From: an uncultured Oscillospiraceae bacterium
GTDB taxonomy: Bacteria; Bacillota; Clostridia; Oscillospirales; Oscillospiraceae
Assembly: GCA_934569045.1 (NCBI GenBank)
Contig: CAKTJX010000015.1
Coordinates: 1-53,480 of the forward strand
DNA length: 53,480 nucleotides
Reading direction: 5' to 3'
Shown: piece by piece, positions 26,899 through 35,973 of the stretch
Numbering within the stretch: the stretch's first letter is position 1
Layout: each line of letters begins with the position of its first letter
The notes under the pieces: model-generated
Told to the model about the DNA's origin: nothing
The model's database searches: none
Seen by the model: the letters and a program-made list of their open reading frames with translations, nothing else
Translations under genes and position numbers: made by a program

Positions 26899-26936
26899 CC
26901 CCGATATATGCTAAAAACGAAAGGAAACTACATACA

Positions 26937-28661
26937 ATGGGTTTATCCGCATCCGCACCCTGGCTGAAATATTACGGCGCAACGCCGGCATCTCTGGAGT
27001 ATCCCCACAAGACCATGTACGAAATGGTCTCCGCTGCTGCGAAGAAGTACCCGGATCACACCGCCTATATCTTCATGGGCAAGAAGACCTCCTACACGGA
27101 GTTTTTGAAGCGCATCAAGGCTGCCGCCAAGGGCCTGTATAAAATGGGCATCCGCAAGGGTGACAAGGTGACCATCTGCATGGCCAACACCCCCCAGGCC
27201 CTGGACTGCTTCTACGCGCTGAACCGCATCGGGGCCATCCCCAATATGATCCACCCTCTGTCCGCTGCTCAGGAGATCGCCTTCTATCTGAATTTCTCCA
27301 AGAGCAAGGCCATCCTGACCCTGGATCAGTTCTATGAGAAGGTGGCTTCCATCCAGCCCCAGCTGGAAAACCCCACCACCATCCTCATTGCCAAGGTGGC
27401 GGACGAGCTGCCCATCCCTCTGAATGTGCTCTATCCCATGACCAAGGCCGCCCGGGCGGTGAAGAAGCTGCCCAAGTCCGGCTACACCCTTTGGTACGAC
27501 ATGGTCCGGGCCGGGAAGGACGTGGAGCTGCCCCCCATTGAGAACCGCTATGACGAGTGCGGCACCATCCTCTATTCCGGCGGCACCACCGGCACCACCA
27601 AGGGCATCATGCTCTCTAACCTGAATTTTAACGCTTTGGCCTTGCAGACCATGGCCGCCTCCGGCTTCACCGCCGAGGAGATTGCGGATATGAAGATGCT
27701 CTCCGTCATGCCCGTGTTCCACGGCTTTGGCCTTGGCATCGGCATTCATCTGCCCCTGGTTGCCGGCGCTACCTGCATTCTCATCCCCCAGTTCAATGTG
27801 AAGATTTACGCCGAGACCCTGGTGAAGCAGAAGCCCAACCTGATCCCCGGTGTGCCCACCCTGTTCGAGGCCCTGCTGCGGGCGGAGAACCTGGAGGGCG
27901 TGGATCTGAGCTTCCTGAAGGGCATCTTCTCCGGCGGCGACAGCCTGAGCCCGGAGCTGAAGAAGAAGGTGGATGCCTTTCTGAAGGACCACGGCTGTGC
28001 CGAGCAGATCCGGGAGGGCTACGGCACCACCGAGTGCGTCACCGCCTCCTGCCTGACCCCCAAGGACTATGCCCGCCAGGGCTCCATTGGTGTGCCCTTC
28101 CCGGATACCTTCTATAAAATCGTACAGCCCGGCACCACCAACGAGGTGGAGGCCAATATCGAGGGCGAAATCTGCATCTCCGGTCCCACCGTCATGCTGG
28201 GCTATATGGATAACCCCGAGGAGACCCGCCAGACCCTGCGCCGCCATTACGATGGCCGTATCTGGCTCCACACCGGCGATCTGGGCCACATAGACCAGGA
28301 CGGCTTCGTCTATTTCCGCCAGCGCATCAAGCGGATGATCGTCACCTCCGGCTATAATGTGTACCCCTCTCAGCTGGAAAACATCATTGACGGCCACGAA
28401 AAGGTGCTGATCAGCTGCGTCATCGGCGTGAAGGACCCCTACCGGGTTCAGAAGGTCAAGGCCTATGTGGTGCCCATGCCCGGCATCGAGCCCACGGAGG
28501 AGCTGAAGAAGGAGCTGCTGGACTACTGCTCCGGCCGCATCGCCAAGTACGCCATGCCCCGGGAGATTGAGTTCCGCAAGGAGCTGCCCAAGACCCTGGT
28601 GGGCAAGGTGGCCTATCGGGTGCTGGAGGAAGAGGCCAACGCCAAGGCGGGGGCCCAATGA
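26937..28661 (+). CDS. AMP-forming acyl-CoA synthetase (long-chain fatty acid-CoA ligase-like)
   Basis: This 574-residue ANL-superfamily enzyme activates a carboxylic acid through an acyl-adenylate. The P-loop is ILYSGGTTGTTKGIMLSN; A5 motif EGYGTTECV; A7/A8 region IWLHTGDLGHIDQDGFVYF and RQRIKRMIVTSGYNVYPSQL; the C-terminal catalytic lysine is expected in ELPKTLVGKVAY. The opening (APWLKYYG...YPHKTMYEMVSAAAKKYPDH) is typical of clostridial fatty-acyl ligases. Substrate chain length is not readable. The ATG follows AAAGGAAACTACATACA. It overlaps the next membrane acetyltransferase gene by ATGA. Confidence 0.93.
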   Translation: MGLSASAPWLKYYGATPASLEYPHKTMYEMVSAAAKKYPDHTAYIFMGKKTSYTEFLKRIKAAAKGLYKMGIRKGDKVTICMANTPQALDCFYALNRIGAIPNMIHPLSAAQEIAFYLNFSKSKAILTLDQFYEKVASIQPQLENPTTILIAKVADELPIPLNVLYPMTKAARAVKKLPKSGYTLWYDMVRAGKDVELPPIENRYDECGTILYSGGTTGTTKGIMLSNLNFNALALQTMAASGFTAEEIADMKMLSVMPVFHGFGLGIGIHLPLVAGATCILIPQFNVKIYAETLVKQKPNLIPGVPTLFEALLRAENLEGVDLSFLKGIFSGGDSLSPELKKKVDAFLKDHGCAEQIREGYGTTECVTASCLTPKDYARQGSIGVPFPDTFYKIVQPGTTNEVEANIEGEICISGPTVMLGYMDNPEETRQTLRRHYDGRIWLHTGDLGHIDQDGFVYFRQRIKRMIVTSGYNVYPSQLENIIDGHEKVLISCVIGVKDPYRVQKVKAYVVPMPGIEPTEELKKELLDYCSGRIAKYAMPREIEFRKELPKTLVGKVAYRVLEEEANAKAGAQ

Positions 28662-29353
28662 GCAAGCGCGTCTGGGAGCTGGATGCCCTCCGGGGTCTGG
28701 CCCTCATTGGCATGATTGCCATTCACCTGCACTACGATCTGGTGGAGCTCTACGGCATCTGGGACTGGAACCCCGGCTGGTATCAGCTGTTCAAAAACAA
28801 CTACGGGGCCATTTTCCTGCTGATCTCCGGCATCAGCGCCACCCTGGGCAGCCATCCGGTGAAGCGGGGCTTCCAGGTGTTCTGCTGCGGCTTTTTGTGC
28901 ACGGGGGTTACCGCCGGGATGTATTTTCTGGGCTTTGCCGGGAAAGATATAATTATTTACTTCGGCGTACTCCAGTGCCTGGGCTGCTGCATGATGCTCT
29001 GGCCCCTGTTCCGGAAGCTCCCGAGCTGGGCGCTGCTGGTTCTGGCGGCCGGGATGATCGGCCTGGGGCTGTGGCTCCGGGGGGTGGGTTTCTCCTTCCC
29101 CTGGCTGACGGTGCTGGGCTTTGCCCCTTATGGCTTCGCCTCCTCGGATTATTTCCCCCTGTTTCCCAATCTGGGGTATTTCCTGGCGGGGGCCGTGCTG
29201 GGGCGGAAGGCCTATGCCGGGAAGAAGAGCCTGTTTCCCAGAGAGGACCCGCCCTGCAAGGCCCTGCAATGGCTGGGCCGCAACAGTCTTCTTGTCTATT
29301 TGCTCCATCAACCCATTCTCGCGGCGGTGGTGGGGATCATCACGCTGTTATAA
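28658..29353 (+). CDS. HGSNAT-like membrane protein (DUF1624, acyltransferase-type)
   Basis: This 231-residue protein with about seven hydrophobic segments opens with VWELDALRGLALIGMIAIHL, the hallmark of heparan-alpha-glucosaminide N-acetyltransferase catalytic-domain and related acyltransferase families. IFLLISGISATLGS and YFGVLQCLGCCMML fit the same family. In human HGSNAT an acetyl group is moved from cytosolic acetyl-CoA across the membrane. Coupling by ATGA to an acyl-CoA ligase suggests that the ligase feeds an acyl-CoA to this transferase (inference). Confidence 0.82.
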   Translation: MSKRVWELDALRGLALIGMIAIHLHYDLVELYGIWDWNPGWYQLFKNNYGAIFLLISGISATLGSHPVKRGFQVFCCGFLCTGVTAGMYFLGFAGKDIIIYFGVLQCLGCCMMLWPLFRKLPSWALLVLAAGMIGLGLWLRGVGFSFPWLTVLGFAPYGFASSDYFPLFPNLGYFLAGAVLGRKAYAGKKSLFPREDPPCKALQWLGRNSLLVYLLHQPILAAVVGIITLL

Positions 29354-29364
29354 TTGAAAGATCT

Positions 29365-29464
29365 GTAGGGGCGGCTATTAGCCGCCCGGAAATGACCGGG
29401 ATTGAGCGTTCCGTTTTTACCGCACACTTTCGACACCTTCCGGGCGGCTGGTAGCCGCCCCTAC
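29365..29464. repeat. Family B repeat, copy B4
   Basis: GTAGGGGCGGCTATTAGCC ... GGCTGGTAGCCGCCCCTAC, 11 bases after the stop of the DUF1624 gene. The core AATGACCGGGATTG is shared with B2. Confidence 0.9.
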
Positions 29465-29519
29465 GGGACGCAAAAGGTTTTGGACTTTCCAAAATTGCAA
29501 CGCAAAGAAGGAGGGCATT

Positions 29520-30209
29520 ATGAAAAGAAACCGTTTTCCCTACCTGGTCTGCGGCCTGGGGCTTGCTGCCGGGCTGTGCCAGATCCTCCTGTACCATTTT
29601 GACCTGGACGACCGGGGCCTGCTGGGCCCGGGGAGCGTGTTCTATGTGCTGCTGTGGGTGCTGACCCTGGCGGCTCTGCCTCTGTGCTATTTTTCCGAAA
29701 AGCCGGACACGGAGACCAACCCCCGGTTTTTCCATGTGGGCGACTGCACCATGGGGGCCGCCGCGGCCCTGTCCGCCTATGGGCTGAATGCCTCCGCCCA
29801 GGCACTGCGGATAATCCTGCTGCTGTGCTCCGCCGGAGCCGTGGCGGGGCTGATCTATCGGGGAAAGCAGAAAAGAAGAGGCGAGCCCGTCAAGGCCTTT
29901 GGCAGCATTATGCTCTGCATCACCCTGGTGCTGCGGCTGGTGACGGCCTACCAGACCTGGAGCCGGGAGCCCCAGATTCAGAATTACCTCTTCGCCCTGC
30001 TTGGCAGTCTGGCCCTGGCGGCCTTTGCCTACTGCCAGGCGGCCAAGGATGCGGGCCTGCCCGTGTCCCCCTGGCGGAACCGGCTGGGGCTGGCGGCGGT
30101 GTATCTGAATCTGGCGGCAGCCTTCGGCGCTGTGTTCCAGCCCTTCCATTTCCTGGCCGCCGCGGCGGTGATGCCTCTGCTGTCAGAGCCGGAGGGGCCC
30201 AAATGTTGA
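29520..30209 (+). CDS. Hypothetical polytopic membrane protein
   Basis: This 229-residue protein is not recognised. It has six to seven hydrophobic segments (YLVCGLGLAAGLCQILLYHF, VFYVLLWVLTLAALPLCYF, ALRIILLLCSAGAVAGLIY, SIMLCITLVLRLVTAYQ, LFALLGSLALAAFAYCQ, LGLAAVYLNLAAAFGAVF). Two short charged loops follow the second and third helices (FSEKPDTETNPRFFHVGDC and RGKQKRRGEPVK). The ATG follows AAGGAGGGCATT. Its stop overlaps the start of cca by seven bases, so it shares a transcript with tRNA maturation, but nothing visible ties it to that process. Confidence 0.8.
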   Translation: MKRNRFPYLVCGLGLAAGLCQILLYHFDLDDRGLLGPGSVFYVLLWVLTLAALPLCYFSEKPDTETNPRFFHVGDCTMGAAAALSAYGLNASAQALRIILLLCSAGAVAGLIYRGKQKRRGEPVKAFGSIMLCITLVLRLVTAYQTWSREPQIQNYLFALLGSLALAAFAYCQAAKDAGLPVSPWRNRLGLAAVYLNLAAAFGAVFQPFHFLAAAAVMPLLSEPEGPKC

Positions 30210-31525
30210 TTCCAGGCCCGGTGCTTGCCTGCATGGAGGCACTGGAGAGGGCGGGCTATGAAACCTACTGCGTTGGCGGCTGCGTCCGGGACGATGCCCT
30301 GGGGAAAACGCCCCATGACTTTGATCTGTGTACCGCGGCCACGCCGCCCCAGATGGAGGCGGTATTTGCGAATCGCCAGTTGGTGCTGGCAGGGGAGAAG
30401 CATGGCACCGTGGGCGTGGTCACGGAGGACGGGGTGGTGGAGATCACCACCTTCCGCCGGGAGGGGAACTATGCCGACAACCGGCACCCGGACCGGGTGG
30501 ACTTCGTAACGGACATCCGGCAGGACCTGGCCCGACGGGATTTTACGGTCAACGCCATGGCCTGGTCTCCCACACGAGGCCTCATCGACCCCTTCGGCGG
30601 CCTGGAGGACCTGAAAAAGGGAATCCTCCGGGCGGTGGGAGACCCGGAAATCCGATTCCGGGAGGATGCCCTGCGGATTCTGCGGGGGGTTCGCTTCTCC
30701 GTGACCTACGGCCTGACCCCGGACCCGGAAACAGAGAAGGCCATGCTGTCGCTGACCCCGCTTCTCGACCATTTGGCCCGGGAGCGGGTCTTCGCGGAGC
30801 TCTGCGGCCTGCTGCCGAAGCTGACGGCGGCGGAGCTGGCCCGATATGCCCCTATTTTTACCCAGGTTATTCCGGAGCTGAAGGATACTGTGGGCTTTGA
30901 CCAGCATTCTCCCCACCACCGCTTTGACCTCTACACCCACATTGCCCATGTGGTGGAGGGGGTGCCGGGGGATCTGACCCTGCGCTGGGCGGCGCTGCTG
31001 CACGATGTGGGAAAAATCCCCACCTTCACCCGGGACGAGACGGGCCGGGGCCACTTCTACGGCCATGCCCAGGTGGGGGCGAAGATGGCGGGGGAAATCT
31101 TAACGCGCCTGCGGGCCCCTGCCGCCCTGCGGGACCAGGCTGTGCTGCTGATCAGCCAGCACATGACCCGGCTCATGCCGGACAAGCGGCTGCTGAAGCG
31201 CTATGTAAGCCGCTGGGGCTTTGACACGGTGGAAAAGCTCCTGGCCCTCCAGCAGGCGGACATGGGCAGCAAGGGTGTCCCCGGCGAGGAGGAAACCGAG
31301 GTGTTCCGCCGGGTGGGCCAGCTGCTGGAGGAAATCCAGGCAGAAAACGGATGCCTGACCCTGAAAGACCTGGCCCTCCGGGGCGGCGATCTTTTGAATC
31401 TGGGCTACCGTGGACGGGAAATTGGCGAGGCTCAGCAGCGCCTATTGGATGCTGTGCTGGACGAAAAGGTGCCCAACGACAGAACGGCGCTGACCCGATT
31501 TCTACAGGAACTCCCGCAAAAATAA
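30203..31525 (+). CDS. cca: CCA tRNA nucleotidyltransferase with HD domain
   Basis: A 440-residue class II CCA-adding enzyme that builds or repairs the tRNA 3' CCA end. The nucleotidyltransferase head has GGCVRDD (25-31) and the metal-binding DFD (39-41), then GVVTEDGVVEITTFR and RRDFTVNAMAW. A C-terminal HD phosphohydrolase domain includes LLHDVGK (His267-Asp268), as in CCA enzymes with phosphatase activity. ATG 30203 has GGAGGGGCCC before it and overlaps the previous gene; the reading frame extends far upstream only as an overlap artefact. Confidence 0.95.
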   Translation: MLIPGPVLACMEALERAGYETYCVGGCVRDDALGKTPHDFDLCTAATPPQMEAVFANRQLVLAGEKHGTVGVVTEDGVVEITTFRREGNYADNRHPDRVDFVTDIRQDLARRDFTVNAMAWSPTRGLIDPFGGLEDLKKGILRAVGDPEIRFREDALRILRGVRFSVTYGLTPDPETEKAMLSLTPLLDHLARERVFAELCGLLPKLTAAELARYAPIFTQVIPELKDTVGFDQHSPHHRFDLYTHIAHVVEGVPGDLTLRWAALLHDVGKIPTFTRDETGRGHFYGHAQVGAKMAGEILTRLRAPAALRDQAVLLISQHMTRLMPDKRLLKRYVSRWGFDTVEKLLALQQADMGSKGVPGEEETEVFRRVGQLLEEIQAENGCLTLKDLALRGGDLLNLGYRGREIGEAQQRLLDAVLDEKVPNDRTALTRFLQELPQK

Positions 31526-31533
31526 CCAAAATA

Positions 31534-31573
31534 AAACGAGTGCGTTGCGACTTCCACAACGCGCTCGTTTTTT
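31534..31573 (+). terminator. cca terminator
   Basis: AAACGAGTGCGTTG / CAACGCGCTCGTTT stem with one mismatch, followed by a T run. Confidence 0.85.
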
Positions 31574-31620
31574 GAATATCTCCCGCCTGTATTGATTCGC
31601 GACGGTCGGTTCGGAAAGAA

Positions 31621-32253
31621 TCACACCTTTTTGATGGGGTGCCGGATAACGGTTTTCCACTTCTCCGGCGGTGTTTTCCGTGCGTCTGACAGATAGATTT
31701 CGTGGTGCAGGCGGTTGGCGTTCAGATCGTTTTCGTAGCCGTTTTGGGCGATGTATTCGTCCATCCGGGCCACGGTCCGGGGTTCGTCATCAAAGGGGCC
31801 CAAGTGCATGATCTGGACGCACAGGCCCTCCTCAACGGTCAGAAATTCCGCCGAGGCGCAGTTCAGCTTTTTCTTTTTCGTAGCGGCGGCCACGGCCCAG
31901 TCAAAATCCTTCCGGGTCACAAAATCCGGCAGACGGATAACGGAGATCCAGTGGAAAGAGGCTTTGTCGGAATAGTCAATTCCGGCTGTGTTTTCCTGCC
32001 ACCAGAAACCCTCCAGAGGCGGGACGACGTACTCAAAAAAGCCCTCTATTTTATAATCCGTCTTATAGCTCATTTTCAGGGTGTAGGCAACAGCATAGAG
32101 GATGCTGATGGCCGTCTGATAAGCCCCGCCCGTCTCGTTGGGATCACCGATGCCCCGGACGGCAATATAATTTGCCTTCGGAACCGTGACGATCTCCGGC
32201 TTGTCCTTTGGCATATAGAATTCTTTGTATTCCTTCTTAAAGTCAAAAGCCAT
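31621..32253 (-). CDS. GyrI-like small-molecule-binding domain protein
   Basis: This 210-residue soluble protein has a sequence opening FDFKKEYKEFYMPKDKPEIV followed by VPKANYIAVRGIGDPNETGG and ending RHHEIY-type strand LHHEIYLSDARKTPPEKWKT, typical of the stand-alone GyrI-like/SHS2 effector domains seen at the C-terminus of AraC or MerR activators. No DNA-binding domain is present. The Firmicutes family binds or hydrolyses small hydrophobic compounds in some members; function here unknown. The ATG follows AAGGAGGCCACT. Monocistronic. Confidence 0.82.
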   Translation of the reverse strand: MAFDFKKEYKEFYMPKDKPEIVTVPKANYIAVRGIGDPNETGGAYQTAISILYAVAYTLKMSYKTDYKIEGFFEYVVPPLEGFWWQENTAGIDYSDKASFHWISVIRLPDFVTRKDFDWAVAAATKKKKLNCASAEFLTVEEGLCVQIMHLGPFDDEPRTVARMDEYIAQNGYENDLNANRLHHEIYLSDARKTPPEKWKTVIRHPIKKV

Positions 32254-32344
32254 AGTGGCCTCCTTGAAAACATAAATGCGAATCGATCGTTATAATATTC
32301 TGAATTTCACGGATATTTTGGACGTTTCCAAACTTTTGAGTCTC

Positions 32345-32443
32345 GTAGGGGCGGCTACCAGCCGCCCGGAAGGGATCGGAAATGGGTGGCGAAAACCAAG
32401 CGCTCAATCCCATCACTTCCGGGCGGCTGATAGCCGCCCCTAC
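32345..32443. repeat. Family B repeat, copy B5
   Basis: GTAGGGGCGGCTACCAGCC ... GGCTGATAGCCGCCCCTAC. It sits behind mgtE; flank AAACTTTTGAG is shared with B2 and B6, and the further flank AATGCGAATCGATCGTTA is shared with B6. Confidence 0.9.
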
Positions 32444-32462
32444 AGGAGTTCCAATAGATTCG

Positions 32463-33842
32463 TCACAGCCCCAGAATGCTCTTCGCGAACAGGAAGTACA
32501 CCAGCAGGGACAGGGCATCCACAATGGTGGTGATAAAGGGGCTGGCCATGACGGCGGGATCGAAGCCCAGGCGCTTGGCGAGCAAGGGCAGGGTGCAGCC
32601 CACCATCTTAGCCATGACCACCGTGACCCCCAGGGCCAGGCAGATGACCAGATCTACGCTGAGGCTGATGCTGGTGTTGCCCATGAGCAGCCGGTCCACC
32701 AGCAGGACCTTCAAAAAGCACAGGGCCGCCAGGGTCATGCCGCAGAGCAGGGCGGTGCGGACCTCCTTCCACAGCACGGTGAACACATCGGACAGCTCCA
32801 GCTCGTCCAGGCTCAGGGCGCGGATGACGGTGACGGAGGACTGGGAGCCGCAGTTGCCGCCGGTATCCATCAGCATGGGGATAAAGGCGGTCAGCGCCGG
32901 CAGCAGGGCCAGGGCACTTTCAAAGGAGGAGATGATCATACCGGTAAAGGTGGCGGACACCATCAGCAGCATCAGCCAGGGAATCCGGTGCTTGTACAGG
33001 TCAAAGGGGGTGCTCTTCAAATAGCTCTTTTCGGAAGGAGTCATAGCGGCCATGATTTCCATGTCCTCGGTGGCCTCTTCTTCCATAACGTCCATGGCGT
33101 CATCGAAGGTGACGATACCAACCATCCGGTTTTCCTTGTCCACCACGGGCAGGGCCAGGAAGTTGTACTTGGAGAACATCTTCGCCACTTCCTCCTGGTC
33201 ATCCTGGGTGGTGACGGAGATGACGTTGGTGGTCATGATCTCGCTGATCTCGGTTTCGTCACTTTCCGCCAGCAGCAGGTCCTTCACGGTGACGATGCCC
33301 TGCAGCGTCCGGTCCTTGGCCAGCACATAGCAGGTATAGATGGTCTCCTTGTCCACGCCCTGGCGGCGGATGCGGAGAATGGCCTCCTCCACGGTCATAT
33401 CCGGACGCAGGGACACATATTCCATGGTCATCAGGGCCCCGGCAGAGTTCTCCGGGTAGCGGAGAATCTGGTTGATGGAGCTGCGCATCTCCGGGTCCGC
33501 CTGGGTCAGAATCCGGCGCACCACGTTGGCGGGCATTTCCTCTACCAGGTCTGCCGCGTCATCGACATACAGCTCATCCAGAACTTCCCGCAGCTCATTG
33601 TCCGAGAAGCCCTGGATCAGCAGCTGCTGGGCCTCGGGCTCCATTTCCACAAAGGTCTCCGCGGCCTGCTCCTTGGGGAGCAGACGGAACATCACGGGGA
33701 TCTGCTTTTCCTCCAGACCGTCGAAGAGACCGGCCACATCGCTGGGGTTCATGGTCACGAGAATGTCCCGCAGAGAGGCATACTTCTTCTCTTCCAGCAT
33801 TTTCAGGAGGGCTTTTTCTACGATTTCAAAACGTTCTGCCAT
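32463..33842 (-). CDS. mgtE: Magnesium transporter MgtE
   Basis: A 459-residue Mg2+ channel. The N-terminal MgtE_N superhelix (about residues 1-135, DPSDVAGLFDGLEEKQ type repeats), a CBS pair (about 136-255, VSLRPDMTVEEAILRIRRQG and TTNVISVTTQDDQEEVAKMF) and five TM helices at the C-terminus (RIPWLMLLMVSATFTGMIIS onward) are in the usual order. The pore region includes GGNCGSQSSVTVIRALSL. In the known structure the soluble domains sense cytosolic Mg2+. GGAGGTAACAAC precedes the ATG; the Shine-Dalgarno partly lies in a hairpin. It has its own promoter and a 145-base leader. Confidence 0.97.
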   Translation of the reverse strand: MAERFEIVEKALLKMLEEKKYASLRDILVTMNPSDVAGLFDGLEEKQIPVMFRLLPKEQAAETFVEMEPEAQQLLIQGFSDNELREVLDELYVDDAADLVEEMPANVVRRILTQADPEMRSSINQILRYPENSAGALMTMEYVSLRPDMTVEEAILRIRRQGVDKETIYTCYVLAKDRTLQGIVTVKDLLLAESDETEISEIMTTNVISVTTQDDQEEVAKMFSKYNFLALPVVDKENRMVGIVTFDDAMDVMEEEATEDMEIMAAMTPSEKSYLKSTPFDLYKHRIPWLMLLMVSATFTGMIISSFESALALLPALTAFIPMLMDTGGNCGSQSSVTVIRALSLDELELSDVFTVLWKEVRTALLCGMTLAALCFLKVLLVDRLLMGNTSISLSVDLVICLALGVTVVMAKMVGCTLPLLAKRLGFDPAVMASPFITTIVDALSLLVYFLFAKSILGL

Positions 33843-33987
33843 GTTGTTACCTCCAATATTCCGTTTTCAAATATTGGCGCAAAGCAGATTACAGGGCCCG
33901 CTGGATGGCGGGCAGATATCTACTTCGGCCAGGTATATTGCCGCTTCCGCCGGCATCCATGCTTACCCCTCCCTATTTACACAAATT
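33843..33987 (-). promoter_or_regulatory. Structured mgtE leader with upstream ORF
   Basis: From the predicted start (about 33987) to the mgtE ATG the leader holds, in order: a strong ribosome site (GGGAGGGG), a 23-codon ORF, a GC hairpin over its last codons (33896-33901 with 33908-33913) and an AT-rich hairpin (33853-33860 with 33870-33877; 8 perfect pairs, 9-base loop) whose 3' arm overlaps the mgtE Shine-Dalgarno by two bases. No M-box consensus is recognisable. Translational control by Mg2+ is inference. Confidence 0.6.
33889..33960 (-). CDS. Putative 23-residue leader peptide of mgtE
   Basis: ATG at 33960 follows GGGAGGGG by five bases, a better site than that of many genes here. The peptide opens MDAGGSGNIPGRSRYLP and ends with QRAL; it is Gly/Pro/Arg-rich with a Pro in each half. 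The stop at 33889-33891 falls just past the GC hairpin, 47 bases before mgtE. Known leader peptides of Mg transporters (MgtL, CorL) stall or drop ribosomes at low Mg2+. The sequence is not theirs; the analogy is positional. Confidence 0.5.
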   Translation of the reverse strand: MDAGGSGNIPGRSRYLPAIQRAL

Positions 33988-33993
33988 ATCTTT

Positions 33994-34022
33994 ATTGTAG
34001 TCTCTAAATGGTCAAAAGTCAA
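33994..34022 (-). promoter_or_regulatory. mgtE promoter
   Basis: TTGACT, 17-base spacer, TACAAT on the minus strand. Confidence 0.8.
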
Positions 34023-34024
34023 CC

Positions 34025-34053
34025 TTGACAGTGGATTTCTTTGGACATAAAAT
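34025..34053 (+). promoter_or_regulatory. Promoter of the GNAT gene
   Basis: TTGACA, 17-base spacer, TAAAAT. Its -35 box lies only two bases from the divergent mgtE -35 box. Confidence 0.8.
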
Positions 34054-34082
34054 AGTAGAAAAAGAGAAGGGAAGTACGCAAA

Positions 34083-34679
34083 ATGATAAGGACAGCATCA
34101 GAATCGGATGTGCGCTCCATGCTGGACATTTATGCTCCCTATGTCCGCGAGACAACGATTACCTTTGAATACGAGGTGCCGACCCTGGATACCTTCCGGG
34201 CCCGGTTTGAAAGCATTACGCAGAAGCTTCCGTGGCTCGTCTGGGAGGAGGACGGGCAGGTGCTGGGCTATGCCTATGCCAGCCTGCCCTTTGAGCGGGC
34301 GGCCTATGCCTGGTGCTGTGAGCCCTCCATCTACCTGCGCCGGGACGTCCGGGGCCGAGGGTTGGGCAAAAAGCTTTACGCGGCGCTGGAGGCTCTTTTA
34401 TCGGATATGGGCTATCAGGTGATCTTTGCCATCATCACCGGGGAAAATGCGGCATCCCTGGCCTTTCACAAGGCACTGGGGTACGAAAAATGCGGGGAAT
34501 TGGTAAAAACAGGGCTGAAATTCGGCCGCTGGCTGGATGTCTATTGGATGGAGAAACGGCTGAATCCTGTCGAAATACCTAGGAACTTCCCGATTTCCTG
34601 GCAGACGTTTAGAGAAAATAGCCAAAAGATTTCTGATATTTTAGGCAAAATGTCACTTTCGGAATCCGCAAAAGTATGA
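34083..34679 (+). CDS. GNAT N-acetyltransferase (phosphinothricin acetyltransferase-like)
   Basis: This 198-residue acetyl-CoA-dependent transferase has an N-terminal IRTASESDVRSMLDIYAPYV and TFEYEVPTLDTFRARF of the Pat/MnaT (YncA) branch. The acetyl-CoA loop is DVRGRGLGKKLYAALEALL, followed by ENAASLAFHKALGYEKCGEL and WLDVYWMEKRL. About 30 extra residues after the normal end (NPVEIPRNFPISWQTFRENS onward) are not part of the fold. Such enzymes acetylate amino-acid analogues such as methionine sulfoximine. Single gene divergent to mgtE. Confidence 0.9.
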   Translation: MIRTASESDVRSMLDIYAPYVRETTITFEYEVPTLDTFRARFESITQKLPWLVWEEDGQVLGYAYASLPFERAAYAWCCEPSIYLRRDVRGRGLGKKLYAALEALLSDMGYQVIFAIITGENAASLAFHKALGYEKCGELVKTGLKFGRWLDVYWMEKRLNPVEIPRNFPISWQTFRENSQKISDILGKMSLSESAKV

Positions 34680-34771
34680 TATGTTATGCGTGGAAGAAAA
34701 TACGATTTTTTGACCAATCCACTTCCGCTTTCCCTTTGTATTTTCAAATGATAATATGAGGAGCTGTGACC

Positions 34772-35959
<1,188 letters not shown>

Positions 35960-35973
35960 GGAGGCGTGAAGCT

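Noticed and set aside
26943..28658. 571-codon open frame antisense to the acyl-CoA ligase
   Set aside because: Same codon-bias shadow effect; the plus strand has full ANL-family motifs.
29654..30202. Long N-terminal extension of the cca frame
   Set aside because: It is the overlapping out-of-frame reading of the preceding membrane protein gene; homology to CCA enzymes begins exactly at 30203, which has a ribosome site.
33843..33987. M-box (ykoK) riboswitch before mgtE
   Set aside because: The position fits, but the conserved M-box core is not recognisable; leader is also shorter than typical M-boxes. A covariance search would settle it.
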